From: Amycolatopsis decaplanina DSM 44594
Lineage (GTDB): Bacteria > Actinomycetota > Actinomycetes > Mycobacteriales > Pseudonocardiaceae
DNA: 64,000 nt
Reading direction: 5' to 3'
NCBI RefSeq assembly: GCF_000342005.1
Contig: NZ_AOHO01000014.1
Coordinates: forward strand, 62,001 to 126,000
The position numbers were made by a program, and so were the translations under genes. The notes below the pieces were generated by a model. It saw nothing but the letters and a program-made list of their open reading frames with translations. It did no database searches and had not been told where the DNA came from. Each line of letters begins with the position of its first letter. Position 1 is the first letter of the stretch. Below, piece by piece: positions 13,439 to 21,128 of this stretch.

Positions 13439-15709
13439 GTGAGCAAGAGCGATCACTCCAGAAGGCGACTCGAAACCCAGGCCCGGCAGTTGCTCGAGAG
13501 AACCTTCACCGGCCTGGACTCGCTACAACGCAACGTGCTCACCGCCTTGCTCAGCCGGACCGGTGCGGGCTGGCGGCTCCTGGTCAAGACGGCGCTGCCG
13601 TCGGAGGACAGCCGGAGCGCGGACGTCTTCCTGATCGGACGCACCGGCGTCTTCGCCCTCCTGATCGCGGACAAGGTCCCGGACAACGAGACCGCGAACC
13701 AGATCCTGCGCCACGCGAAGGAGCGTTTCGCCGGAATTCCCGGCCCACAGGGCCGTTCCCTGGCCGAGAGCGCGATCCACCTCGTGGTGATCGGCCGGGG
13801 CGCGGGCAGTCCCCGTCAGGACGGCGTCTACTGGTCGCTGACCGAGTCCAGCCTCGACCGGGTCTTCCGGCGCGACGCGCTCCACCTCGACCGGCGGCTG
13901 GTGGATCTCATCGCGGAGCAGGCGGAACGACGGCTGCGCGGCTACCGTTCCCTGGCCGTCCAGCAGCCTGATCGCGCTCCGGACACGGCGGGACTGCTGG
14001 ACGCCTCCGAACTGATCGAAGACCAGCTCGGCGCGGCTCAGCGACGGCCGTTCGATTCGTGGCTCACGTTTCTGCATCCGCAGCAGAACGCGATCGTCAA
14101 ACGCGACTACTCGGGCCCTGCGCGCATCAGTGGCCCGGCGGGGACCGGCAAGACGGTCGTCGCGCTGCACCGGCTCCGGCATCTGGCTCGGCTCAGCACC
14201 GGGCCACTGCTGTTCACAACGTACGTCCACTCACTGCCCTCGGTGATCAAGACGGCCTTCGACCGGCTCGCCCCGGAGTTGGGCAGCCGCGTCGAGTTCA
14301 CTAATCTGCACGCCTGGGTCCGCCGGTTCCTCGCCGAGCGCGACGTGCCGGTGCACGTGGACCGGCGCAAGATCGACACGGCGTTCAGCTTCGCGTGGAT
14401 GGCGCACCGTGAACAGCTCCAGGTCATCGAACCGAGCGTCGACTACTGGCGCACGGAATTGGACCGCGTGATCAAGGGCAGGGGGATCAGGACGCTCGAC
14501 AGCTATGTCGCGGTGCCGCGGCGTGGCCGCGTCCTACGGCTCGACGCGAGCCAGAAAGCGCGCGTCTGGGCCCTGTATGAGCACTACCAGCGAGGGTTGG
14601 CGGACAGAGGTGTGCACGACTACAACGACCTGATCGAACTCGGCCGCACCGAACTCGGGGAACGGCCGCTCGAAACGCCGTACGCGGGGGTCGTCGTCGA
14701 CGAGGTGCAGGACATCCCCCTGTGCGGCCTGCGGCTGCTGCGCGACCTCGCCGGCGACGGCCCGAACAGGCTGCTGCTGGTCGGGGACGGCCAGCAGCAG
14801 GTCTACCCCGGCGGCTGGCGGCTGTCCGACGCCGGCATCCCAGTCCAGGGCCGCGGCGAGATCCTGAAGATCAATTACCGAAACCGTGCCGAGGTCCTGG
14901 GCTTCGCGCGGCGTTTCGACGCGACCAACCGGATCGACGATCTCGACGGCGCCGACGGAGTCTCCCTTCGCGCGGCCGAGTCCGCCAGCGAAGGCGGCGT
15001 GACCGAGACCTGGCGCGGCACCTCCGGCGAGCTGTCCGACGCGCTGGTCGGAGCGGTCAGGAAGCTGCCGGTGCGCCGTGACCATTCGGCGCTGATCGTC
15101 TTTCACCACAAGGATCTCGGCCGATGCACCGAGATCCTGCGCGCGGCCGGGATCCCCACGCTGGCGCTAGAGCACTACACCGGCGCGGCCGACGGCAAGC
15201 TCAAGATCGGTACTGTGCACCGGGCGAAGGGGCTGGACTTCGAGGCCGTGCTAGTGCTGGAGAACACCCACGAGAGCATGACCGGCAACCAGGCCGAAGA
15301 GGAACGCCGTGAGCTGCGCGGCAGGCAGCATTTGGTCGCGGCGACCCGGGCCCGCGATTTCCTCTGGTGGGGCGTGCTCGACGACACCGCGCCCGAGCAG
15401 GCCGAGAAAGCAGTGAAACCGGTGGAAGCCGAGGAAGACTGCGTCCACGACATGCCCATCTCGTGGTGCTCGCTGTGCCGGAAGCCGCCGCCGAACGTCC
15501 TCTCCCACGGCTACCGGACCACCGGAGGAAACGCGTACCACAACGACCCGGACTGCACTTGGCTGCGGAAGGGTCAGGGACGCGCGCACCGGCAGGGCAT
15601 GAACGTCCACGAGGTCACGCGTCTCGCGTGGGGCTCCGTCGCCCCGGGTGAGCTCGAGCCGTGCGAGTTCTGCTGCAGTCCACAATGGATACGACGCCAC
15701 GGCCACTGA
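13439..15709 (+). CDS. SF1 UvrD-like helicase with degenerate NERD domain and Cys-rich tail
   Basis: A 756-residue DNA helicase. Residues about 45-160 resemble a NERD nuclease domain (Asp62 in ADVFLIGRTGVFALLI), but the usual catalytic Glu-X-Lys is replaced by Ala-Asp-Lys (77-79), so nuclease activity is doubtful. Helicase motifs: Walker A GPAGTGKT (232-239), Walker B VVVDEVQD (418-425), motif III LLLVGDGQQQVYPG, motif IV INYRN, motif V GTVHRAKGLDFE, and motif VI HLVAATRARDFLWW. The C-terminal 90 residues hold Cys668, 677, 680, 706, 742, 745 and 746, probably zinc sites. The GTG start at 13439 gives a 25-bp gap to the preceding gene. A role in repair or phage defence is inference. Confidence 0.85.
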   Translation: MSKSDHSRRRLETQARQLLERTFTGLDSLQRNVLTALLSRTGAGWRLLVKTALPSEDSRSADVFLIGRTGVFALLIADKVPDNETANQILRHAKERFAGIPGPQGRSLAESAIHLVVIGRGAGSPRQDGVYWSLTESSLDRVFRRDALHLDRRLVDLIAEQAERRLRGYRSLAVQQPDRAPDTAGLLDASELIEDQLGAAQRRPFDSWLTFLHPQQNAIVKRDYSGPARISGPAGTGKTVVALHRLRHLARLSTGPLLFTTYVHSLPSVIKTAFDRLAPELGSRVEFTNLHAWVRRFLAERDVPVHVDRRKIDTAFSFAWMAHREQLQVIEPSVDYWRTELDRVIKGRGIRTLDSYVAVPRRGRVLRLDASQKARVWALYEHYQRGLADRGVHDYNDLIELGRTELGERPLETPYAGVVVDEVQDIPLCGLRLLRDLAGDGPNRLLLVGDGQQQVYPGGWRLSDAGIPVQGRGEILKINYRNRAEVLGFARRFDATNRIDDLDGADGVSLRAAESASEGGVTETWRGTSGELSDALVGAVRKLPVRRDHSALIVFHHKDLGRCTEILRAAGIPTLALEHYTGAADGKLKIGTVHRAKGLDFEAVLVLENTHESMTGNQAEEERRELRGRQHLVAATRARDFLWWGVLDDTAPEQAEKAVKPVEAEEDCVHDMPISWCSLCRKPPPNVLSHGYRTTGGNAYHNDPDCTWLRKGQGRAHRQGMNVHEVTRLAWGSVAPGELEPCEFCCSPQWIRRHGH

Positions 15710-15723
15710 CCGAAGAGGACCCC

Positions 15724-15927
15724 ATGGACGAACAGACCGACCTGCCGCCCGGCATCGGCAAACCGGCGACGCGCGCCTTCACCGGCGCCGGCTACACGCG
15801 GCTGGAGCACTTCACCCGCGTCACCGAAGCCGAACTCGCAAGCCTGCACGGCGTCGGCCCCAAAGCGCTCCGCATCATCCGCGAAGCCCTGGAAACACGA
15901 GGTCAGACACTTAAACCCACCGACTAA
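15724..15927 (+). CDS. Small helix-hairpin-helix DNA-binding protein
   Basis: A 67-residue protein made almost entirely of a tandem helix-hairpin-helix unit: LPPGIGKPATRAFTGAGY and LASLHGVGPKALRIIREAL, each with the Gly-X-Gly hairpin. Such modules contact DNA backbone non-specifically, and this one resembles the C-terminal part of RNA polymerase alpha or of DNA repair proteins. The ATG follows GAAGAGGACCCC. The gene begins 14 bp after the helicase stop, so the two are probably co-transcribed, and it may assist DNA loading. An uninterrupted seven-T run lies right after its stop. Confidence 0.75.
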   Translation: MDEQTDLPPGIGKPATRAFTGAGYTRLEHFTRVTEAELASLHGVGPKALRIIREALETRGQTLKPTD

Positions 15928-15937
15928 TTTTTTTGTC

Positions 15938-15967
15938 TTGACAACTTGAACCTTCGGACGGTTAGCT
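15938..15967 (+). promoter_or_regulatory. Sigma-70-type promoter for the DUF1801 gene
   Basis: A consensus -35 TTGACA (15938-15943) and a TTAGCT -10 (15962-15967) are separated by 18 bp. They lie in an AT-rich stretch between the helix-hairpin-helix gene and the DUF1801 start at 16000. Confidence 0.6.
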
Positions 15968-15999
15968 AAGCGCAGCACACCGACCGAAGGGATCCAGTC

Positions 16000-16377
16000 A
16001 TGGCCAAGTTCGCGAACGTCGACGACTACATCGCCGCCCTGCCCGAGAACCTGCGTGAAGTCGCCATCGCGCTGCGCCCGATCGTCAACGCCGCCCTGCC
16101 GGGATCCATCGAGGCGATGTACCACGCCTCCCCGACCTGGAGCGCCGGCGAAGCCGTCGGGAAGAACCTCGTCTGCCTGATGAAGGCGTACTCGTCGTAC
16201 GTCACCTTCGCCCTCTGGAAGGGGCAGCTCGTCCACGACGAGTCCGGCAGGCTGGAGGCGAGCGCGCGGGAGATGGCGCACGTCAAGCTGCGCTCCGTCG
16301 AAGACATCGACGCCAACCTGTTCACCGGCTGGCTCAAGCAGGCGCGAGACCTCGAAATCACCGCGACGGCGCGATGA
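16000..16377 (+). CDS. DUF1801 domain protein
   Basis: A 125-residue cytoplasmic protein of the DUF1801 (YdhG-like) family. Markers are the N-terminal DDYIAALPENLREVAIALRPIV helix, the AMYHASPTWSAGEAVGKNLVCL strand region, and a C-terminal helix (DANLFTGWLKQARDL). The fold is known for the family but the activity is not. An AAGGGA ribosome binding site and a separate upstream promoter indicate an independent transcription unit. It is followed after 13 bp by the YchJ gene, which has its own -10-like hexamer. Confidence 0.8.
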   Translation: MAKFANVDDYIAALPENLREVAIALRPIVNAALPGSIEAMYHASPTWSAGEAVGKNLVCLMKAYSSYVTFALWKGQLVHDESGRLEASAREMAHVKLRSVEDIDANLFTGWLKQARDLEITATAR

Positions 16378-16390
16378 CACAATCGGCCGC

Positions 16391-16783
16391 GTGCCTGCGA
16401 TCACCGACGAGTCCCGTTGCCCCTGCGGTCTGGGCGAGCCCTACGGCGTCTGCTGCGGCCGCTTCCACCGGGGAGCCGCGACCGCGCCGACCGCCGAACT
16501 CCTGATGCGGTCGCGGTTCAGCGCGTTCGCCGTCGGCGACACCGAGTACCTCACCAAGACCTGGCATCCGAAGACCAGGCCCGCCGATCTCGAGCTCGAT
16601 CCCGGGCAGCGCTGGACGTTCCTGGAGATCCTCGGCAAGACCGGCGGCGGACTGCTGGAGAACGAGGGAACCGTGGAGTTCCGGGCCCACTACCGGCAGG
16701 ATCGCCGGGCGGACAGCATGCACGAGAACAGTCGCTTCGTCCGCGTCGACGGGCAGTGGATCTACGTGGCGCCCGTCGGCTGA
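16391..16783 (+). CDS. YchJ family SEC-C motif protein
   Basis: A 130-residue protein of the UPF0225/YchJ family. The N-terminal CPCGLGEPYGVCCGRFH is the SEC-C zinc motif. The rest is an NTF2-like fold with ELLMRSRFSAFAVGDTEYLTKTWHP and a closing Trp strand (RVDGQWIYVAPVG). SEC-C modules bind zinc and occur in SecA and other proteins; the role of YchJ is not settled. The GTG start has no ribosome binding site; a CACAAT hexamer seven bases upstream suggests a leaderless transcript. Confidence 0.85.
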   Translation: MPAITDESRCPCGLGEPYGVCCGRFHRGAATAPTAELLMRSRFSAFAVGDTEYLTKTWHPKTRPADLELDPGQRWTFLEILGKTGGGLLENEGTVEFRAHYRQDRRADSMHENSRFVRVDGQWIYVAPVG

Positions 16784-16995
16784 GTCCCACTTCGCGGCGC
16801 CGGGCGAGGCCCCTTCCGACGGCGTGGACCTGACCGAAGCGCCCTCACTGCCGTCGAGATTGCGTGACGACGCGTCCCTGCCACTCCTGCTCCGCCTGCG
16901 CGCGGCCGCCCTCCGGCGGAGCTTCCATCGCTGACGAACCCGATGCAAGGGTCTGTTCCCAGGGTCAAGTGACGGCTACTATCTCCCCCAATATT

Positions 16996-17014
16996 GTTAG
17001 GGAACTTTCTTAAC
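16996..17014 (+). promoter_or_regulatory. CsnR-like operator upstream of csxA
   Basis: GTTAGGGAACTTTCTTAAC is an imperfect palindrome centred on AACTTT. It resembles the AGGAAA-N-TTTCCT-type box bound by CsnR, the ROK-family repressor of chitosanase genes in Streptomyces and of csxA in Amycolatopsis. It lies 44 bases before the GTG start and just downstream of a TACTAT -10-like hexamer (16977-16982), a position suited to repression. No csnR gene is in the window. Confidence 0.68.
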
Positions 17015-17058
17015 GATTTCGCCCTGGTCCGCCGCCGTGTGCCCGAGGAGGCGCGCTC

Positions 17059-20000
17059 GTGAGTTTTCGGCAGAAGAGAACCCGGATCCCGTTACTGGCC
17101 ATGACCGTCACCGCGCTGGCCGCCGCGGTCTGCGGGGTGACCACCGCCCCCGCCGCCACCGGCGCGGAGGTGGCCGTGCCGCTGTCCGTCGGCGCCGCCG
17201 CGGGCAACGCCACCCCGATCCCCGGCTACGTGATCCAGTCTTCGGCACAGGTCAGCGACGACTCGGCGGTGTCGAAGCCGGGCTTCCCCACCTCCGGCTG
17301 GTACCCGGTGTCGTCGCGCTCGACGGTCTACGCCGGCTTGCTGCAGAACGGCAAGTACGCCGACCCGTTCTACTCGACGAACATGAAGAACGTCCCGACC
17401 GCGCAGTTCTCGGTGCCGTGGTGGTACCGCACGGACCTGACCGTCGAGGACACCTCGCAGCGCACGTACCTCGACTTCAGCGGCGTGCTCTCCAAGGCCG
17501 ACGTCTGGGTCAACGGCACCAGGATCGCGACGAAGGACCAGGTCAACGGCGCCTACACCCGCCATGACCTGGACATCACCGCGCACGTGCGCGCGGGCGT
17601 CAACAGCATCGCGTTCAAGGTCTACCCCAACGACCCCAACAACGACCTCTCGATGGGCTGGATCGACTGGGCGCAGACCCCGCCGGACCAGAACATGGGC
17701 ATCGTGCGGGACGTCCTCGTCCGGCGCGGCGGCCCGGTCGCGCTGCGCAGCGCCCACGTGATCCAGAAGCTGAACTCCGCGCTCGACCACGCCGACCTCA
17801 CGGTGAAGGCCGACGTCCGCAACGACTCGGCGGACGCGGTGCAGACCACCGTCGCCGGCACGGTCGCGGGCAAGCCGGTCAGCCAGACCGTCTCGCTGGC
17901 CGCGAAGGAACGCAAGACCGTCACCTTCGGAGTCGTCGGTCTCGACAAGCCGAACGTCTGGTGGCCCGCTGGAATGGGCGGCCAGCACCGGTACGAACTC
18001 GACCTCACCGCGAGTGTCGGCGGCACGCCGTCCGACGCCTCGAAGTCGAAGTTCGGTGTCCGTGACGTCAAGGCGACGCTGAACTCCAGCGGCGGACGGC
18101 AGTACAGCGTCAACGGCAAACCACTGCTGATCCGCGGCGGCGGCTACACGCCGGACCTGTTCCTGCGCTGGAACGAGACCGCGGCGGCCGACAAGCTCAA
18201 GTACGTGCTGAACCTCGGGCTCAACACGGTCCGGCTGGAAGGTCACATCGAGCCGGACGAGTTCTTCGACCTCGCCGACGACCTCGGCGTGCTCACCATG
18301 CCCGGCTGGGAATGCTGCGACAAGTGGGAAGGCCAGGTCAACGGCGAGGAGAAGGGTGAGCCGTGGGTCGAGTCGGACTACCCGATCGCCAAGGCGTCGA
18401 TGTTCTCCGAGGCCGAACGCCTGCGTGACCACCCGAGCGTCATCTCCTTCCACATCGGCTCCGACTTCGCGCCGGACAAGCGGATCGAGCAGGGCTACCT
18501 CGACGCGATGAAGGCGGCCGACTTCCTGCTCCCGGTGATCCCGGCGGCTTCGGCGAGGCCGTCCCCGATCACCGGCGCGTCCGGGATGAAGATGAACGGC
18601 CCGTACGACTACGTGCCGCCGGTGTACTGGTACGACAAGTCGCAAAAGGACCGTGGCGGGGCGTGGAGCTTCAACTCCGAGACCAGCGCGGGCGTCGACA
18701 TCCCGACGATGGACACGCTGAAGCGGATGATGTCGGCCGCTGAGCTGGAAACGATGTGGAAGAACCCGTCGGCGGCGCAGTACCACCGCTCGTCCTCCGA
18801 GACCTTCGGGAACTTGAAGCTCTTCGGCAACGCGCTCACCAAGCGCTACGGCGCTCCTGCCGACCTGAACGACTTCGTCCGTAAGGCACAGCTCGCGCAG
18901 TACGAGAACGTCCGTGCGGAGTTCGAGTCGCATTCGCGCAACTACACCGACTCGACCAACCCGTCGACCGGGTTGATCTACTGGATGCTCAACAGCCCGT
19001 GGACCTCGCTGCACTGGCAGCTGTTCGACGCCTACATGGACCAGAACGGCGCCTACTACGGGGCGAAGAAGGCCAACGAGCCGCTGCACATCCAGTACTC
19101 GCACGACAATCGGTCGGTCGTGGTGATCAACCAGACGTCGAACGCGGTGAGCGGGCTGACGGCGACCACGAAGCTGTACAACCTCGACGGCACCGAGAAG
19201 TACAGCAACACCAAGACCGGGCTGTCGGTCGGCGCGCTGGGCGCCAAGGCCACCGCGGTCACCGTCCCGGCGGTGAGCGGGTTGTCGACGACCTACCTGG
19301 CGAAGCTGGTGCTCACCGACTCGTCCGGCAAGGAGGTCAGCCGGAACGTGTACTGGCTCTCCACCAAGGCCGACACGCTGAACTGGAGCGGCAGCGACTG
19401 GTACTACACGCCTCAGTCGGGCTACGCCGATCTGTCCGGGCTGAAGAACCTCGGCCAGTCCGCCGTCAGCGCGACGGCGAAGTCGGTCGCCGGCGCCGAC
19501 GGCACCACCACGACCACCGTGACGCTGAAGAACACCTCGGGCGGCAAGCTCCCGGCGTTCTACGTCGACTCGAAGGTCGTGGACACCGCGGGCAAGCCGG
19601 TGCTGCCGGTGGAGTGGAACGACAACGCGGTGAGCCTGTGGCCGGGTGAAACGACCACGCTGACCGCGAAGTACCGCACGGCCGACCTCAACGGCTCCAA
19701 GCCTTCGGTGCGGGTCTCGGGCTGGAACACCGGCACGCAGACCGTTCCGGCCGACGGATCCGGCACCGGCCCGACCGACCCGGTCGACTACCAGGCGGAG
19801 AACGCCGCGATCGACCAGGGCGCGGTGGAGTCCAACCACGCCGGGTTCACCGGCACCGGGTTCGTCAACTACGACAACGTGGCCGGCAGCTCCGTCGAAT
19901 GGACGGTGAACGTGCCGGCCGCGGGCACCTACGACGTCGTCGTCCGGTACGCCAACGGCACGACGACGGACCGGCCGCTCGACTTCTCCGTCAACGGCTC

Positions 20001-20157
20001 GATCAGCGCGTCCGGCGTCGGCTTCGGCGGCACCGGGGCCTGGCCGAACTGGACGACGAGAACCGTCAAGGTGACACTGGCGGCGGGAGTGAACAAGATC
20101 AAGGCGGTCGCCACCACGGCGAACGGCGGCCCCAACGTCGACAAGATCACCCTCTAG
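17059..20157 (+). CDS. csxA: Exo-beta-D-glucosaminidase CsxA (GH2)
   Basis: A 1032-residue secreted enzyme that removes GlcN from the non-reducing end of chitosan. Length and domain order match CsxA of A. orientalis. A Sec signal occupies about residues 1-36. It is followed by the GH2 sugar-binding, Ig-like and TIM-barrel domains, a further beta domain, and a C-terminal CBM35 (about 900-1032, starting YQAENAAIDQGAVE). The acid/base Asp469 (HIGSDFAPD) and nucleophile Glu541 (SFNSETSAG) fall at exactly the known positions. The GTG start follows GAGGAGG. A CsnR-like operator upstream indicates induction by chitosan oligomers. A strong terminator follows. Confidence 0.96.
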   Translation: MSFRQKRTRIPLLAMTVTALAAAVCGVTTAPAATGAEVAVPLSVGAAAGNATPIPGYVIQSSAQVSDDSAVSKPGFPTSGWYPVSSRSTVYAGLLQNGKYADPFYSTNMKNVPTAQFSVPWWYRTDLTVEDTSQRTYLDFSGVLSKADVWVNGTRIATKDQVNGAYTRHDLDITAHVRAGVNSIAFKVYPNDPNNDLSMGWIDWAQTPPDQNMGIVRDVLVRRGGPVALRSAHVIQKLNSALDHADLTVKADVRNDSADAVQTTVAGTVAGKPVSQTVSLAAKERKTVTFGVVGLDKPNVWWPAGMGGQHRYELDLTASVGGTPSDASKSKFGVRDVKATLNSSGGRQYSVNGKPLLIRGGGYTPDLFLRWNETAAADKLKYVLNLGLNTVRLEGHIEPDEFFDLADDLGVLTMPGWECCDKWEGQVNGEEKGEPWVESDYPIAKASMFSEAERLRDHPSVISFHIGSDFAPDKRIEQGYLDAMKAADFLLPVIPAASARPSPITGASGMKMNGPYDYVPPVYWYDKSQKDRGGAWSFNSETSAGVDIPTMDTLKRMMSAAELETMWKNPSAAQYHRSSSETFGNLKLFGNALTKRYGAPADLNDFVRKAQLAQYENVRAEFESHSRNYTDSTNPSTGLIYWMLNSPWTSLHWQLFDAYMDQNGAYYGAKKANEPLHIQYSHDNRSVVVINQTSNAVSGLTATTKLYNLDGTEKYSNTKTGLSVGALGAKATAVTVPAVSGLSTTYLAKLVLTDSSGKEVSRNVYWLSTKADTLNWSGSDWYYTPQSGYADLSGLKNLGQSAVSATAKSVAGADGTTTTTVTLKNTSGGKLPAFYVDSKVVDTAGKPVLPVEWNDNAVSLWPGETTTLTAKYRTADLNGSKPSVRVSGWNTGTQTVPADGSGTGPTDPVDYQAENAAIDQGAVESNHAGFTGTGFVNYDNVAGSSVEWTVNVPAAGTYDVVVRYANGTTTDRPLDFSVNGSISASGVGFGGTGAWPNWTTRTVKVTLAAGVNKIKAVATTANGGPNVDKITL

Positions 20158-20171
20158 GCCGGGAGTCGCCC

Positions 20172-20205
20172 GAGGCCCCCTTCGCCGCCCGGCGGAGGGG
20201 GCCTC
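20172..20205 (+). terminator. Strong terminator after csxA
   Basis: A 16-bp stem, perfect over its outer 10 bp (GAGGCCCCCT and complement) with one T-G pair inside, begins 14 bases after the csxA stop codon. Confidence 0.8.
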
Positions 20206-20235
20206 TCCTGTTCAAACGTGGGTTACGCTTTCCGG

Positions 20236-20679
20236 GTGACCGGTAAACCCGACCCGCGCCTGCGGGACCTCGCGATGCTGCGACGTGTCCGCGACCGGAT
20301 CGATCGCGACTACGCGCAGCCCCTGGACGTCGAGGCGCTTGCGCGCGGCGTGCACGTCTCCGCGGGGCATCTGAGCCGCGAATTCCGGGCCGCGTACGGC
20401 GAATCGCCTTACAGCTACCTGATGACCCGCCGGATCGAGCGGGCCATGATGCTGCTGCGGCGCGGGGACATGTCGGTCACCGAGGTCTGCTTCGACGTCG
20501 GTTTCTCGTCGCTGGGCACGTTCAGCACGCGGTTCTCCGAATTGGTCGGCATCTCGCCGAGCGCGTACCGCAAGCAAGCGGCGGAGGACGGCCGAGGGAT
20601 GCCCGGCTGCGTCGTCAAACAGGTCATGCGGCCGATCAGGAATCGAGAAGCGGCCCCTCCGCGCGCCGACCTACCTTGA
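20236..20679 (+). CDS. Short AraC-family regulator
   Basis: A 147-residue protein that is little more than the two helix-turn-helix motifs of AraC regulators: DVEALARGVHVSAGHLSREF (first HTH) and SVTEVCFDVGFSSLGTFSTRF with the closing GISPSAYRK (second HTH). There is no recognisable ligand-binding domain apart from a Pro-rich tail. The GTG at 20236 is chosen because a TACGCT hexamer ends six bases upstream, suggesting a leaderless transcript. The next gene, a VOC protein, begins just after this stop; AraC/VOC pairs of this kind are common in actinobacteria, and the regulator probably controls the VOC gene. Confidence 0.85.
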   Translation: MTGKPDPRLRDLAMLRRVRDRIDRDYAQPLDVEALARGVHVSAGHLSREFRAAYGESPYSYLMTRRIERAMMLLRRGDMSVTEVCFDVGFSSLGTFSTRFSELVGISPSAYRKQAAEDGRGMPGCVVKQVMRPIRNREAAPPRADLP

Positions 20680-20684
20680 GTCGT

Positions 20685-21080
20685 ATGACCCTCTCGATTC
20701 ACGCGTCCTTCCTCCCCGCCGACGATCTCGAGGCTTCGCTTTCCTTCTATCGCGACATCCTGGGCTTCGAAGTGCGTGAGGAAGGCCCGAGCCGGGCGGC
20801 CGTCGGCCCGCCGGGACAGCCGCGGACGTCGATCGTGCTCCATTTCCCGTCCGCCGATCAGGACCTCACCGACGAGGAACGGGCCACGGTCACCGAACTG
20901 ATGGCCAAGGGCACCTACGGAGCCATCGTGCTGTCCACACCCGACTTGATCGAGACCTTCGACCGGATCCAGGCGACCGGCGCGGACGTCGTCCAAGAAC
21001 CGGTCAAGCAGTCCCACGGCGCCTTCGACTGCGCTTTCCGCGACCCCGCGGGCAACCTGGTGCGTATCGAACAACGGTAG
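20685..21080 (+). CDS. VOC (glyoxalase/dioxygenase) family protein
   Basis: A 131-residue protein with two beta-alpha-beta-beta-beta modules of the vicinal oxygen chelate fold: LEASLSFYRDILGFEVREE at the start and AFDCAFRDPAGNLVRIEQR at the end, the latter with the conserved Asp-Pro-X-Gly-Asn. Metal-dependent enzymes and drug-binding resistance proteins share this fold; the substrate is unknown. The ATG at 20685 lies seven bases after a TACCTT hexamer inside the end of the AraC gene, so it may have its own leaderless transcript. A perfect hairpin follows the stop codon. Confidence 0.85.
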   Translation: MTLSIHASFLPADDLEASLSFYRDILGFEVREEGPSRAAVGPPGQPRTSIVLHFPSADQDLTDEERATVTELMAKGTYGAIVLSTPDLIETFDRIQATGADVVQEPVKQSHGAFDCAFRDPAGNLVRIEQR

Positions 21081-21082
21081 CC

Positions 21083-21110
21083 GGGCCTCGGTGCGCGCGC
21101 ACCGAGGCCC
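21083..21110 (+). terminator. Perfect palindromic terminator after the VOC gene
   Basis: GGGCCTCGGTGCGC is followed directly by its exact complement, giving a 28-base perfect palindrome two bases after the stop codon. Forming a loop would open the innermost bases. Confidence 0.75.
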
Positions 21111-21128
21111 ACGGGTGATGATGACGGC

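Noticed and set aside
16785..16934. Coding-like frame after ychJ (reads SHFAAPGEAPSDG to a TGA)
   Set aside because: It has no start codon or ribosome binding site and is short. It might be a gene remnant, but I cannot support it.
17092..19839. Open frame of 915 codons on the minus strand opposite csxA
   Set aside because: It mirrors the codon-position GC bias of csxA, its translation is Arg/Val/Gly-rich without motifs, and csxA is certain.
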